64,000 nt of DNA, from contig BDIU01000211.1 of assembly GCA_002118135.1 (NCBI GenBank), positions 248,001-312,000 of the forward strand, written 5' to 3'. Below the pieces are notes generated by a model. That model did no database searches. It was given only the letters and a program-made list of their open reading frames with translations, and was not told the DNA's origin. This document shows, piece after piece, positions 12,501 to 23,451 of the stretch. This DNA comes from Trebouxia sp. TZW2008 (taxonomy: Eukaryota; Chlorophyta; Trebouxiophyceae; Trebouxiales; Trebouxiaceae). The position numbers and the translations under genes are program-made. How positions within the stretch are numbered: the stretch's first letter is position 1; each line of letters begins with the position of its first letter.

Positions 12501-13404
12501 AATGATTGATGTGACACCTGTGCCCGGGCAAATGCAAGGTATTGCAAGAGCAGGGTTGCTACCCCTAATGCAGTAAGAACTTGTTTGCACATGATTCAAC
12601 AACACCAGCAATACTGCCCAGTTGCCTAAAAAGAGGACCAATGCTTGTTCCTGCAAAGTGCTCTTTGTCCAGACGTCTTACAGTTGATAGTCAAGCGACC
12701 ACTGTTGCAGATGCAGCAGTCTACCAAGCATGTGCAAGCCAGGTTCTTATGCAGTCCATTGAACGGTGTTGACAGTCATGTGCACTTGCACTGTCTGAGA
12801 GCTGTCAGGTTGGTGCTGTTTTGTGACATGTTTCAGTGGCAGCCTTAGGATCAATGGATTGCTGCTGCAGCTGCAGCGGCCTGCCATGCATGGGCTGGTG
12901 AATTCATGCACCAGCCCAACCCCGTGTCGATCATCCAGAACTGCTGCTATCAGATGTAGCGCTTGTTCAAAAGTCTGTATGCTGACATTCAAGTGAGTTT
13001 TGCTGCATATGCAGCGGCCTGCACCGCATGTTTCAGTGGAGGTCTTACACCAGCCAGCACTCCCTACAGGGCAGCTCAACACTAGCTGTAACTTTGTTCC
13101 CATAGCTTGTGTGTTCACAGATGATTGATTGCTAATGCAGATGCAGCGGCCTGCTATGCATGTGCCAGTTGAAGCCTTGCACCAGCCAGTCTTTCCTACA
13201 GAGCAGTTGGACGTTGCCAGCTTGAACGCTTTCCTTGACAGCATAAGTTCTGAGGGCCAGGCTGACTGGGCTTCGCACACAGCACAGACCACTGCTGGGG
13301 CCAGCAATGGCCACCACTTGCGCCAGCAGTGGGCTGTGCCACATGCAGCTGCAGCTGGGAGTTCGAATTGGCATCTTGGAGGCGATAACTCTATGCAGCA
13401 GTGA
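3006..13404 (+). CDS. AP2/ERF-domain transcription factor (11 exons, ~805 aa)
   Basis: Nuclear DNA-binding protein with a single AP2/ERF domain. Exons: 3006-3109, 4435-4567, 5821-5949, 6283-6369, 6823-6930, 7423-7555, 8088-8818, 10265-10382, 11179-11377, 12071-12482, 13141-13404; all phases match and give 805 codons plus stop. The AP2 domain (about residues 116-175) is split over exons 3-5: FRGVRR, then [13 protein letters not shown] and WLGTF, then AARAYDAAA and NFTYP. This is ERF-like (WAAEIRDP). The long C-terminal part is rich in Gln, Ser, Met, Pro and Gly and carries a basic [10 protein letters not shown] stretch in exon 8, a possible nuclear localisation signal. Its targets cannot be read from sequence. 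Most introns contain decayed copies of neighbouring exon edges. The start has a good context (CAGCCATGG). The end of exon 9 is the least certain junction (alternative donor after 11341, same phase). Confidence 0.82.
3521..5264 (+). repeat. two-sided array of exon 2 edge copies in the AP2 gene
   Basis: Upstream of exon 2 (4435-4567) are five decayed copies of its first 40-60 bases with the preceding acceptor, starting near 3524, 3711, 3959, 4121 and 4281 (shared core GCCTGAGCATGTGGGTTC). Downstream are five decayed copies of its last 50-60 bases with the donor, near 4650, 4786, 4917, 5060 and 5204 (shared cores GCAGGACAGCCCAAG and CAGATGATCAAGGCT). Confidence 0.85.
5331..5760 (+). repeat. acceptor-edge copies of AP2 exon 3
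   Basis: Four copies of the acceptor and first ~50 bases of exon 3 (real start 5821) begin at 5331, 5450, 5551 and 5686. They share GTGCAAGAAGTGGCCAAG and diverge with small changes. Each keeps CAG or TAG before the exon-like part. Confidence 0.85.
6405..6560 (+). repeat. donor-edge copies of AP2 exon 4
   Basis: Exon 4 ends GCCTGCTGAG with a GTCAG donor at 6370. The same block recurs near 6402-6417, 6445-6460 (CTGCTCAG) and 6530-6545 (CTGACG), with decreasing match. Confidence 0.7.
6713..6780 (+). pseudogene. partial duplicate of AP2 exon 5 without a donor site
   Basis: After a good acceptor at 6712 the sequence encodes [20 protein letters not shown], nearly the same as the functional exon 5 at 6823. 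The match stops after the FTY codons and no usable GT donor follows, while the real copy continues to a GTGAGC donor at 6931. It is therefore read as a truncated duplicate exon rather than a mutually exclusive exon. Confidence 0.75.
7281..7325 (+). repeat. acceptor-edge copy of AP2 exon 6
   Basis: The block after GTGCAG at 7281 (..CATGGGGAAATGGAGGTAGG..) resembles the first 35 bases of exon 6 at 7423 (..GACGGGGAGGTGGAGGTGGG..). One decayed copy. Confidence 0.6.
9453..9583 (+). repeat. TTAC tetranucleotide microsatellite
   Basis: A run of about 130 bases of near-perfect TTAC/CTTA units with a few interruptions, inside intron 7 of the AP2 gene. Confidence 0.95.
9771..10215 (+). repeat. acceptor-edge copies of AP2 exon 8
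   Basis: Three decayed copies of the acceptor plus 60-70 bases of exon 8 (real start 10265) begin at 9771, 9929 and 10136. Shared features are TGCAG then AGGTCAGATGCG and AAGAACATGAAGCAAGCA. Only the real exon continues into the basic Arg stretch and a donor. Confidence 0.85.
10383..10810 (+). repeat. minisatellite starting at the exon 8 donor site
   Basis: About 14 units of ~30 bases built on GTGAAGCATACACTGCAATG plus GTTGTG (variants GCGAAG, ATTGTG). The first unit is the intron start itself (GTGAACACCCTGCAATGC). Several units therefore carry a donor-like GTGAAG. The matching open frames on both strands are repeat translations, not genes. Confidence 0.9.
12711..13070 (+). repeat. acceptor-edge copies of AP2 exon 11
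   Basis: Three decayed copies of the acceptor and start of the last exon (real start 13141, ATGCAGCGGCCTGC) lie at about 12711, 12871 and 13015. The later ones keep CAGCGGCCTGC followed by an ACCAGCCAG block. Confidence 0.8.
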
Positions 13405-14424
13405 TTATCTTTTTGCTTGTCGACGCCGGCCGGGCTTATTTCCGCACAACCACAATGCAGCGGTGTTTTTGGGTTGACAATTACAACAGCGCAGATTTCC
13501 AGAATGTATGCCGCAGCAGCCGTATTGGCATGCTTGAATGATGCTTTACTTATAAGTTTGCGCCTTATTACCAGTGCGCTGAGTACACAAGTATATATAT
13601 GCTTGAGCTTTCTTACAGCTTTGTCATTTGCTTTCAGTAAGTGAGCAGGCCGTTGATTAGCATAGGCAATCAGGGTAGATCAGGCATTTTGTTAAGAAAG
13701 TCTGACATCACGGGGGTGCAGTCAAATCTTTGTGCAAGTCTTGCTTTGTAAGGTGTGCTCAATCAAGTTCCTGCTGCCTGACAAGCTTTTGTGATAGGCT
13801 GAGCATACAGATAATACTATGTTGAGATGAGAGAGCAACCAAGCATTCAATTATGACAAGCGATTTGCCAGCGCTAAAATGGACATGTAAACACTAACTC
13901 AAAGCATGTGTTGCTGTAAAAGCAGCCTTGAACATGGCTGGCTGCCATTCTGCATGAAGTTGTCGGCTGGGTGGGCATGCTTGACACTACCGCTGCACAA
14001 CCCTTGCATGCAGACGATGATTGCGATGCTACCGTCCAGAACAGCTTTGTGCCGAACATGACATGTATATATTTGCATGTCTGATCACTGACCACAGGAC
14101 TTTTTCGGTCATAGTGACAAAAACAGTGTTTGTCATGGTTATGTCAAGTTCAGGGTTCTAAACAGCCGTGTGGTGTGTATACATGTAGATTCTCATTCAA
14201 CTTCAAATGTGATTTACAAGGTCGCCCTGATAGCCCGCATATGTCAGCATTACTCTAGTTACCAGCCTTCCCCAATTCCCGATACTATACTCATAGCCTC
14301 TACATGTGCTGAATCAAGTACTACATCAATGAGTACTGCAGGACGCTACTAGTAGGACAATGAGGAATAGTGATGTCAAGTACATCGGAAGTGATGACAT
14401 CAACCACAAGCTGTCTGGCAATAT
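13405..14424. other. 3' flanks of converging genes
   Basis: Between the stop of the plus-strand AP2 gene and the stop of the minus-strand F-box gene. It should hold both 3' untranslated regions; TGTAA motifs (green-algal type polyadenylation signal) occur near 13747 and 13886. No gene is seen. Confidence 0.45.
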
Positions 14425-15891
14425 CTAGGTGTCTGCGTTGTCCACAGGGAGGCCATGCGGTTTGTGATGCGTTATAACAAAATTAACTTGCGGACGGGCT
14501 GCAAAGGAAGCTGTCAAAGGCAAAAACAAAGCAGCTGCTTCATCAACATTGTCCTCATGCCAGTGCAAATCCAGCCTGAAATGCTTCAACGCCTCTAGCT
14601 CAAGCAAGTCATACAGACCCTTGTTGAATACCAAAGACCCACAGATGGTCACCTCTTGCAAGGCAGGCATGGCTTGCCATGGCATGTCAAGTTCAATACG
14701 CTGAGTATCAGATTCAGAACCTGAATGCAAAACGTCGCCTGCATTCAAGCTAAGCCTTGTGAGACCTGTTAATTCGGCAAAAGCTTCATCAATGACCAAG
14801 GGCATCTCAACACTGCCCAGGGTCAGATCTTGCAAACATGGGAAACCATGAAGTGCCCACCTAGCACCACCGGAAACCCTGTTGTAGCCAGCCTTGGACC
14901 TAATGTCTAAAACTCTCAAACACTTCAGTGCTGAAAAGTCTGCTGGGAACCAAAAACAAAATGGGGAATCATAGTTATATGCTGTGAACTCCGGCCTGTC
15001 ATCATGTTCTGGGTCATGTGTGTAATAGTTGCTCTGATGCAAGTGCAGTTCCTCCAAACCCACATAGGCGATCATTGGTTCGTCATGCTCAACAATAAGT
15101 CGGCTGTCAAAAAGACCCAGTTTCTTGAGCTTGGCATCATGGCTGTCTCTTGTTTCCACAAAAAGCTCCGTGCCGTACAAGCATAGGCTCGTCAAATGAC
15201 TGGGAAGTGCTGTGCAAGAGTATCTTCCTTGATGAAACGGAGTAAAGCCTCCGGCAAGGTATAATGTTTGCAAGCCATGCAAGGCTTGCAATGGATCTAG
15301 GTCGACTGTGTCCTCTGGACCTTCTAGAGCGAGAGTTTGTACTGATGTTAGCAGGGCTATCTCTGACATGGTATGACAATTTTCCATGAGAACGGAGGTC
15401 ACCGCACTCGAAGTTGCCAAGGCATCAACCACGCTCCTGAACACCTCCGAATTTGGACTGTAATCAGAGCTTGCAACAGAAAGCATACGCACACTTTTGC
15501 CATTCTGCTGCACCCATTCCAGCAAGCTTTCCCTGTCAGGGCTCTCCGCGCCAGTTGTCTCGCCAATAGTGAGAGACTGCGAAAGCTGTGGGTGGTCCCG
15601 AAAGACAGCAGCGAACTGTTTGCACACCAGCGGCAACTGCCGTAGGAAAGCTTGGTACTTGGCAAACCCATAAATGCATGGGTTGTTGTAGCTGTCTTTG
15701 TTGTCGCCGTAGGCAGGAAAGCCATCCTGTCCAAACATGAACTGCTGATGCTTGAAGGCATGGTGAACACAGACGTAGGGCTCTGTCCTCTCAAAGTCAT
15801 TCTCTTGATCTGGCAGTAGATGCGAGAGTATCATTGCCCATAGCTCTGGTGTCAGGTTGTGCAACTCGTTTGTTGTCTCGCTTTCTGACAT
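14425..15891 (-). CDS. F-box-like protein with leucine-rich region (intronless)
   Basis: 488-residue protein in one exon. The ATG at 15891 is used because the longer frame begins with GTG. Near the N-terminus an F-box-like motif is visible: LTPELWAMILSHLLPD (about residues 13-28), then, after a ~40-residue insertion, LPLVCKQFAAVFRDHPQL. The rest contains repeated leucine-rich stretches (LQTLYLAGG, LTSLCLYG, LEELHLHQS, LRVLDIRS, LQDLTLG, LTRLSLNAG) typical of LRR folds that present substrates. F-box proteins bind Skp1 and recruit targets to an SCF ubiquitin ligase; that role is inferred from the family. It is intronless while most neighbours have 3-10 introns, which could mean retroposition or simple intron loss. 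Confidence 0.75.
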   Translation of the reverse strand: MSESETTNELHNLTPELWAMILSHLLPDQENDFERTEPYVCVHHAFKHQQFMFGQDGFPAYGDNKDSYNNPCIYGFAKYQAFLRQLPLVCKQFAAVFRDHPQLSQSLTIGETTGAESPDRESLLEWVQQNGKSVRMLSVASSDYSPNSEVFRSVVDALATSSAVTSVLMENCHTMSEIALLTSVQTLALEGPEDTVDLDPLQALHGLQTLYLAGGFTPFHQGRYSCTALPSHLTSLCLYGTELFVETRDSHDAKLKKLGLFDSRLIVEHDEPMIAYVGLEELHLHQSNYYTHDPEHDDRPEFTAYNYDSPFCFWFPADFSALKCLRVLDIRSKAGYNRVSGGARWALHGFPCLQDLTLGSVEMPLVIDEAFAELTGLTRLSLNAGDVLHSGSESDTQRIELDMPWQAMPALQEVTICGSLVFNKGLYDLLELEALKHFRLDLHWHEDNVDEAAALFLPLTASFAARPQVNFVITHHKPHGLPVDNADT

Positions 15892-17765
15892 TGCCCTGCA
15901 TGAAAATTGCACAAGTCAGTCAGCCATGTAAAACTTGCTGTGAAAACAAATTCTTGCTTGAGTTGCTTTCAGCAGTTATTCAATGTAAACAAAGAGAAAA
16001 GAAAAGTGTTGTGATGTGCCCTCTTTATCTGTTAATTTTGCTGCCCTTTTCAACCCTTTCCATCACCCTCGGGCTATGGCCCGAAGGCTTGCCTGGTGCA
16101 ACACCTGAATACTTGCGCAACACTGAGGCATCATGAGATCAACGTGATCCCAAAATTAGCTTGCTTTGCATGCTTGCTGATTTTATCTGCTGGTGCTGCC
16201 ATCCCTTTTTTGTTGCTGTGCAATAAAAAGGCCCTTTACATTTTTGCTACGCTGACAATTTGCAACTGAAGGAGCCAATTGCAGTGCACCCTTCTGCCCT
16301 AAATAGACGCTGAATGCACACGTAAATTCACCCTGAGGGACTCTGCAACCGAAAGTTGCAAACTATAGGTCAGACAACCCTCTTGGACCTCTGAATACAC
16401 AGCTAGCTACTCATGATCAAAACAGTTGGCTGCATGAACCATAGGGGATTCCAGTCCCCTTGATTACCAACACCATGTAGCAGAAAACAGATGTCCGAGA
16501 TTTCAATCACCTGTCGACCTGTGATACACCGGGCTTCAGCGCTGCACCGATGTGCCGAGGACTTGAGACTGCGAACCGAGGTGTGATCAGGAAAATTTTC
16601 CTGAACAAGGCCTTTGCGAACTGCATACCAGGGCCTCGAGGTTGTATGTCTGAACGAACATCACGGCGCTATCGCCAGCGTCGCAGCGTACCTGTTGAAC
16701 TTGATCCTCGTGGCACTAGTGGCAAAACAGCACATGTATCTTCGCGACGTCTTTGCGCCACCCAGTACCTTGCTTCGCTGCCACTTCTACAGTCCTCGAT
16801 CTTTGGCGAGCATCGTGAAAAGAGAGACACCAGCTTGGCGGCTTATACCTGTACTCTCGCGACTGCAGGTCAAGGAGGAAACTGCTAGTGACGCACCTGT
16901 TGACTGACTCGGGTGCCCTCGTCCAGATCAACTTCGCTGCCTTTCGCAATGACATTGCAGCCGGAAGTATTGGCTGATCGTCAGTAGACAGTATGTCATT
17001 GAAGCTGCTGTCTGCTGCTCTGCAGGCATTTTGTCGGCCCGTGGCATCAGACCCCGGATCGAGAGTGTGCAGACACTTACCATCGCTAAGCGGTTGTAGT
17101 GCCCTCCGACGTTGCTCTCAGTCGAAGAGTGACCTTCAGAACAGCACTGATATCTTGAAGTGTGTTAACTGGACGGCTAGTTGTCGAAGTCAACATTGCC
17201 GGTGCGCAATTTGTACATGCCCTGGCCAGGACCGCGCGTGCTGCAGGCAGCCTATTCAGTCTCAACGCGGAGATGCAATGCTGTGCGGCCTGGCCATGTT
17301 ATCTAGATCGCAGCTGAGAGCAAGCGCCAGGTTATCTTGTGCGTTGCAGGGCACTGCACGGCCGGAGCTATGGCTCATCTGCCATGCACAGGTCCGGACC
17401 GGGATCCCGTTTCAGGGCCGTTGTCCCGGGCACTTCTGTTATTTGCAGCGTTTTCCTCTACAGGTGAGCGACTTGTTCACAAGCGGCATGTACATTGCAG
17501 ACCTTTGTTTTCAGCAAACAGCAGCTGCAGAGTTGTAGGCGACCCATGTAGTCTCCAAGCTACAACGTTGTTAACAATTGCAACAGCCACGGTTGACAGG
17601 AGCAGAGTGTCTCACATCGTTTTCGTTTCAAAGAATGTGTCTTCATCCCTGCTGCATCAAAGGACACCCTCATTGCTTCTGCCAGCTCCTGATTGGAAGA
17701 GAAAGCACCATCGTTTATGCTACAAGCATCTCCTACAATATGCAGCTTTTGCAAACATTTTACCC
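15892..17765. other. no confident gene; candidate frames only
   Basis: Upstream of both the minus-strand F-box gene and the plus-strand FAS1 gene. Frames such as 16614-16907 (+) and 16993-17538 (+) are open, but I recognise no domain and could not join them by splicing with matching phase. The second could contain an upstream exon of the FAS1 gene. Confidence 0.3.
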
Positions 17766-20700
17766 ATGATCTGCTATTGCACAGCTCAAAGTTGTTTCCC
17801 ATTGTGCTTTGCAGTCTTGGCGCAAAGCCCAATTTCATACCCAGGATGCACACCCCTACAAGAGTCACAATTTGCAACAGACCCAGATTTCTCAATATTT
17901 TATTCTGTTTTTCAGCAGTATGGCATCAACAGTTTGCTGGAAAATCTGAAAGAACCAGCGACCTTGTTCATTCTTCACAATGATGAGAGATCAGCTCCTG
18001 CTCACAATGTAACACTTCAAGACTTTGCAGACACTGGTGTCTTTCCAGCGGCATTCTACTATCACATTGTTCCCAATCGTGCCTTCCTGGTGAGTCACTC
18101 TGATGAGTTGATGATGACAATTTTAGCAAAAGTGCTAGGTGTGCGTGGCACCAGTCTTTTCTTGCCAGGCTGGCTTGTTCTGAGCATCATGGAATGGACA
18201 TCTAATGTTCAACTTTCAAAGGTCAAACAAAACGTATTGCACATTATTGCACAGCAACGCTCATAGTGACAGACAAGTTGCTTCAAGATTGTCCTCTAAT
18301 ACACAGCTGAACAGCAAGTGAGTCTTGCATACAGCAACCATGCATTGAACAATCTCATTGCAACATACATGGTGCTGTGCGCATTGCAGGAGCCAGATGA
18401 ATTTGAAGATGGCGAAGTGCTGACAACACTGTACCCGGGAGCAAACTTGACTGTTTTTGTGGAGGACTTCAACTCCACAGAAAACATCATTCTTGAAAGC
18501 TATGGCGCTGATGTTGCCATTGACACCCCTCCAATCTATGCCTGCAATGTAAGTACAGCCCAACTTCAAGAGGGCACTGTTGCTTGATGTCGCTGTCAGT
18601 ATGCTCTGTTGAGCCACCATCTTCAAAGGGTTGGCTTGCATTTGCGTGTCATACATCTTCTTGGACCACAGTATAGCAGATGCTGCATTCATTCACACTG
18701 TACGTCGCAGTCAACTGGCAATGTTGCTGAGCTGAAGAGAGCTATGGTTTTGATACTCATCATCACCATCTGTTGTAATTTGTTGTTGTCTTGACACTTT
18801 TGCCGAATGTGATGCGATTGTAAATGTGTGGAAGTGATGGCAGCTTCCTGCCGCCAGCAGCATTGCCCTTTGACAACAGACTTCTGAGGCAAAAGAGTCT
18901 CAGTTCTAATTGGGAATTTTCCATGCATATCGCGTTAGACTTAGATGGTGCATGTGATGCAGTGTATGATGTGCAAAATTGATGGCAGCTTCCAGCCGCC
19001 AGTAGCCTAGCCCTTCGACAACAACGCCTTTGTATATATCTGCGCTAATGTCTTGTTGTTGCTTGAGCACCAACGCTGTCCTGTCATGTATTGAGTGTTG
19101 TCAAAATTGAGAATGTTCGCATGCCTTGCAATGCAGATCCTTGTTGTGCATGCAATGCAGTTGGTGATGTATACGACGGCGCCGTATAGCCGCCAATAGC
19201 ATTGCCCGTTGACAACAGCCTGCTGGGACACAAGACTGAGTTCTGCCTTGGGAACCTTTTCATGCCTGGGGTGCCGGCTTTTGGCGCTTTGTGCAATGCA
19301 ATTGATAATGATCCATGTGGTGCAGTTGGTGATATATTGAACCCATTGCAGCTTCCAGTCGCCAATAGCGCGGCCCTGTGACAACAGCCTGCTGGAACAG
19401 AGATTCCAATGTCACCTTGAGAACCTCCTCACGCATGTTTGTCTAGACTTTGATGGAGCATCTGATGTCGTGAGTGTGCTGCAGTTGACATGAAGTAGCT
19501 CATGATTGTTCTGTCATGCAGTTGGTGATGTATGGAACCGATGGCAGCTTCCGATCACCAGTAGCACTGCCCTTTGACAACAGCCTGCTTGGACAGAAGT
19601 TCCAGTTTTACCTCTGAGAACCTTCTACTGCCTGTTGGTGTAGACTTTGACCGTGCGTCTGGTGCAGTGAGTGTGCTGCAGTCAATATGATGCAGCAGAT
19701 CATTGTTCTGTCACGCAGTTGGTGATGTATGGAACTGATGGCAGCTTTCAGCCGCCAGTAGCACTGCCCTTTGACAACAGCCTGCTGGGGCAGAAGTTTC
19801 AGTTCTACCTTGAGAATCTTCTCATGCCTGGAGGCGCATCGTTGCCTGCCCAACTCGTGATTGATGCTGTGGGTGCTGGGGAGACAAACTCCATTGCAAG
19901 CGCATTTGATGATGCCATCAAAGGCGGATATGAGCAGGAGTTGGTGCCCATACTGCAAAGGGTGAGTCAGCAGATTTTGTTGTGCGCAATGGCACCGACC
20001 AACACGATTTCCCTCCCTCTATACAGCATGAGATCGATGCTATTGCTGCTTGTGATTGATGCTGTTGGTGCTGGGGAGACAAACACCGTTGCAAGCGCAT
20101 TTGATGATGCCATTAGGAATGGAGAAGAGCAGCAGCTAGTCCCCTTGCAAAGAGTAAGTCAGCAGACACTGCAATGCACCTGCCAGTATTCTATTCAACC
20201 CCCCACACAGATTGTGGTTGGTGCTGCTGCTGCTTGTGACTGATGCTGGGGAGACAAACACTATTGCAAGCGCATTTGATGATGCCATTGGGAATGGAGA
20301 CAAGCAGCAGCTAGTGCCCTTGCAAAGGGTAAGTCAGCAGAGCCTTGACACTGCAATGCACTTGCCATTATTCTGTTCAATATTCTGTTCAATCCTCCAC
20401 ACAGCTTGTGGTTGGTGCTGCTGCTGCTTGTGACTGATGCTCAGACAAAGACCAGTGCAAGCGCGGTTGATGATGCCATCAGGGACGGAGATCAGCAACA
20501 GCTGATCCCCATGTTGCAAAGGGTAAGTCAGTAGGGCTGTTGCCCTGGACAATGGCATCTGTCCATGATCTGTCATTGCGCTAGTGCTTTCTGCATACAG
20601 CTTGTGACTAATGTTGTGGGTGCTGGGGAGACAAACACTGTTGCAAGCGCGGTTGATGATGCCATCAGCGAAGGATGTGAGCAACAGTTGGTGGCGCGTG

Positions 20701-21333
20701 CTGGAAAGGGTAAGTTGGCAGTTGTTGTTTTACAACGCAGCACCTGTCATTGCTCTAGTGCTTTCTGCATACAGCTTGTGCTTAATGCCGTGCGTTGTGG
20801 GGAGCTGAGCACTAAGTGAAGCGCTTTGAGTGATGCCAATAAGGGCAAGTCCACAGAGTCTGGTTTGCCATATGACACCTGTCCTTGCTGTGTTTGTTCC
20901 TCCGTATGGCTTATGGTCGATAGCGTTGCTGCTGCGGAACTTAATTCAACAATGCCATGAAGGCTGACACTTCAAGATCCAAGCAGTAGTGATCAAATTA
21001 ACAAGCAGGTTCAATCTCAGCATGTTATAACCTGACCCAAAAAAGCATAGCCAGGAAGAGTTTTGCTGCATCAGGACCTTGCAGCTGTTAATGCTTGACC
21101 TGTGCTCCTGACAAACGCAGGCTGTCACACTGCCTGAAGGCTTTCAAGCTTTGGCATCAGTTGCAAATGCAATGATTGTGCAGACCTCATGCAGCAATCT
21201 GAGGCCTCTCATTCAGTCACTGTACAAAGTCTTCCCAACTGTTGGCAGGCTTGGACTCAGCAATGCTCAGCTTGTGCAAGTGCAGCAAGCAGACCCTCAG
21301 CTGTCATCATGCATCTTGAGCAGCATTGCCTGA
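17766..21333 (+). CDS. fasciclin (FAS1)-like secreted protein, 4 exons
   Basis: Predicted 312 residues. Exons: 17766-18089, 18390-18548, 19719-19961, 21121-21333, all phase 0. The N-terminus (MICYCTAQSCFPLCFAVLAQ) looks like a signal peptide, but an earlier first exon is possible, because TTTGCAG near 17810 could be an acceptor. Residues 20-160 show FAS1-like features: DPDFSIFYSVFQQYG, ATLFILHNDE, LQDFADTG, FYYHIVPNRAF, LTTLYPGANLTVFVED. FAS1 domains act in cell adhesion or the extracellular matrix. The C-terminal part, with TNSIASAFDDAIKGG and a conserved Cys region, is unassigned. Exon 3 is flanked by long arrays of its own decayed edges on both sides. The FAS1 call rests on motif memory; the exon structure is better supported than the name. 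Confidence 0.62.
18840..20830 (+). repeat. two-sided exon 3 edge array in the FAS1-like gene
   Basis: Five decayed copies of the exon 3 start lie upstream (near 18840, 18980, 19170, 19340 and 19525), sharing GATGGCAGCTTCC, CCGCCAGTAGC and TTTGACAACAGCCTGCT. Four to five copies of its end plus donor lie downstream (near 20045, 20225, 20430, 20600 and 20780), sharing GGTGCTGGGGAGACAAACAC and GCATTTGATGATGCCAT. The real exon is 19719-19961. Unit spacing is about 150-190 bases. Confidence 0.88.
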
Positions 21334-21885
21334 GCTGCTGTGACCAACGGCAGTTGCTTTTGACAAGTGTCGGAAAAACAGATTCATTGTACAGCACCAG
21401 CTCAGTGACAGCGCTGCATGTGTAGCTCCGCCATCAATGTCAGCATCAGCATCAGCATCAGCATCAGCTGCTGACATCTGCTTGCTGACAGCAACACGGC
21501 TTTGCAGGCAAACTGTTGCATATTACCAGTGCTTGTCACGTCTTCTTTTGTTTGCTTTTGTTCAGTAGTCCATAGTCCAAATTTCGCGCTCTCTCTCTCT
21601 CTCTGTGGTGATCATGAAGAGGGGGAATGCAGCTGAAGGACGAGTCAGCATTCTAGAGCAGATAATGATGACAAGGTTTTTGTGCTGGATGCTGCTGTGG
21701 ACCAGTGTATATGCAGATGTTGTGAGATGTTTTCAAAGCAGTTAGAGGATACACTGAGAGTCAATACCACAGTTGCAAGTGCTTGCTGTATTGAAGTTAG
21801 TCATTTAAACACTGCATGACTATCTTGCTTTGCTGCATCTCAACTCGCACTCTGCGAAGGACAGCACGATCGAAGGCTTGCACAC
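21334..21885. other. intergenic with simple repeats
   Basis: Holds a CATCAG hexamer run (about 21441-21469) and a short CT run (21590-21605). No gene is seen. It must contain the FAS1 3' end and the DUF2358 B promoter. Confidence 0.5.
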
Positions 21886-23451
21886 ATGGCGATGAGCGGC
21901 ATTTTCTCTCATACGGGTTGCGCGGTAACGAGCTGCTTGACACAACAGCCTGCTGGGCGCTTCTCGTATCGATCAAGGCATCGACTGCCCACTCTCGGTT
22001 ACAGAAGCCCTTGCAGTGTTCATTGTCATCAACTGAGTCGGTCTGCGGAGGATGAAGCCAACATACCTTGCAATGTTACAGTCTGCAGTTCTGCAAGCAC
22101 CGACGACGTCACGATGCTCGACTACAAGAGAATACCTGGCAGACGCATATGCTTACTAGCGCTGGCTGGCTTGTCAAGCAACTTGATGATGAGCCAGCAG
22201 GCCGCAGCAATCCCTTTGGCGCCTCTTGGAAACAGCAGTGATACGATAGGCGGACCCAAGCTGCAACAACCAAGCCTAAAGCAAGTCCAGGTAAATTGCT
22301 TTGCCAGAAGGATTCTGCAAGATCAGATCTGATGTGGCATGTTCCCTGTACGATCAATTGTGCGAAAGCCTCTGAATCTTATTGCCATTCAGACGCTGAG
22401 CCTCTGCAGGAGATTCTGGCTCGAGATCTATCCGAAGGGCAATATTTTGTCACAGGAGATTTGACACCTGAGGTCTTTGCTGATGACTGCAGGCAAACGC
22501 CTGATTGCTGACATTGTGCATCCAAATGCAAGACTGCATGCAATACAAACACATGCCATGCAATGCAATTCAACTGATTGTCATCACAGTGACTGTGAGG
22601 GTCAAAATGTGCAGGTTTGTTGATCCAACAAATGACGTGACAGGCTTGAGCAGATATCGCAAAGCATTGACCATTTTATTTGACTCAAAACGGTCAGAAG
22701 TCAAGCTAAAGCAGATTAAAGTGTCTGGATCAGACACCATAGAGGCAGACTGGACTCTTGGGGGCGTTTTGAAATTGCCTTGGCAACCGCGCATTAGCAC
22801 TATTGATGGGCATACGGTAGGTAGCAGCAAGCACTCATTATTTTGCATGCATTTTGAGCGAGCATTCTGCTGCACGTCCTATCTTGTTTTGCCTGAGCAT
22901 CCATCTAGGGCCCTTTTGCAGACATACTTTTAGTTGACTTTTAGACTTTTAGTTTAGTTTAGTTTAGTTTATGTCCAAAAGCAAGCCAGTGACAGCAGCT
23001 CAATGTCAAGAGCATGTTGTTCACGTCAATATGTGATGCACATTTGCTGGAAATGCTGCTGCAAACTTGCTGAATTGCAGCGCAGTGTCTGTGCAGGCTC
23101 TGAAGCATCACAGCATGTGGACTTCTCTCCAAATGAGTCTCATCAGCTGACTATAATGTGCCGTTTGTGCAAGCATCTGCTCCTGCCTGTGGGCATGCTT
23201 GTTTGCACGTGCCATGCTGAATATGTGATAACCACATGATCGACTCAGCAACAGTCTGCTGTAACAATATGCTATAGCTAGCTAGCAAGCGTTTTTCGAA
23301 TGCGGCCTGAGTTTGAGTGCAATCTTGATTAACCATGCAGGTATACACTGTCAACAAAGCTGGTTTGATCCAGAAGCAAGAGCAACAGTGGAGTATTTCA
23401 GCCTGGACAGCTTTGCGACAGAGTTTTACACCATCATTTGGGCAGAAATGA
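21886..23451 (+). CDS. DUF2358-family plastid (probably lumenal) protein, gene B (4 exons)
   Basis: Predicted 266 residues. Exons: 21886-22290, 22410-22492, 22615-22816, 23341-23451 with phases 0, 2, 0, the same pattern and the same exon 2 and 3 lengths as gene A. The N-terminal ~120 residues look bipartite: a Ser/Arg-rich transit peptide, then GRRICLLALAGL with a hydrophobic stretch and an AAA cleavage-like motif, which suggests thylakoid lumen targeting. The domain shows EGQYFVTGDLT, FVDPTNDVTGLSRY, ILFD, LPWQPRIS and VYTVNKAGL. Intron 2 uses a GC donor (GCAAAC at 22493), whereas gene A uses GT at the same position. Function is unknown. Confidence 0.85.
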
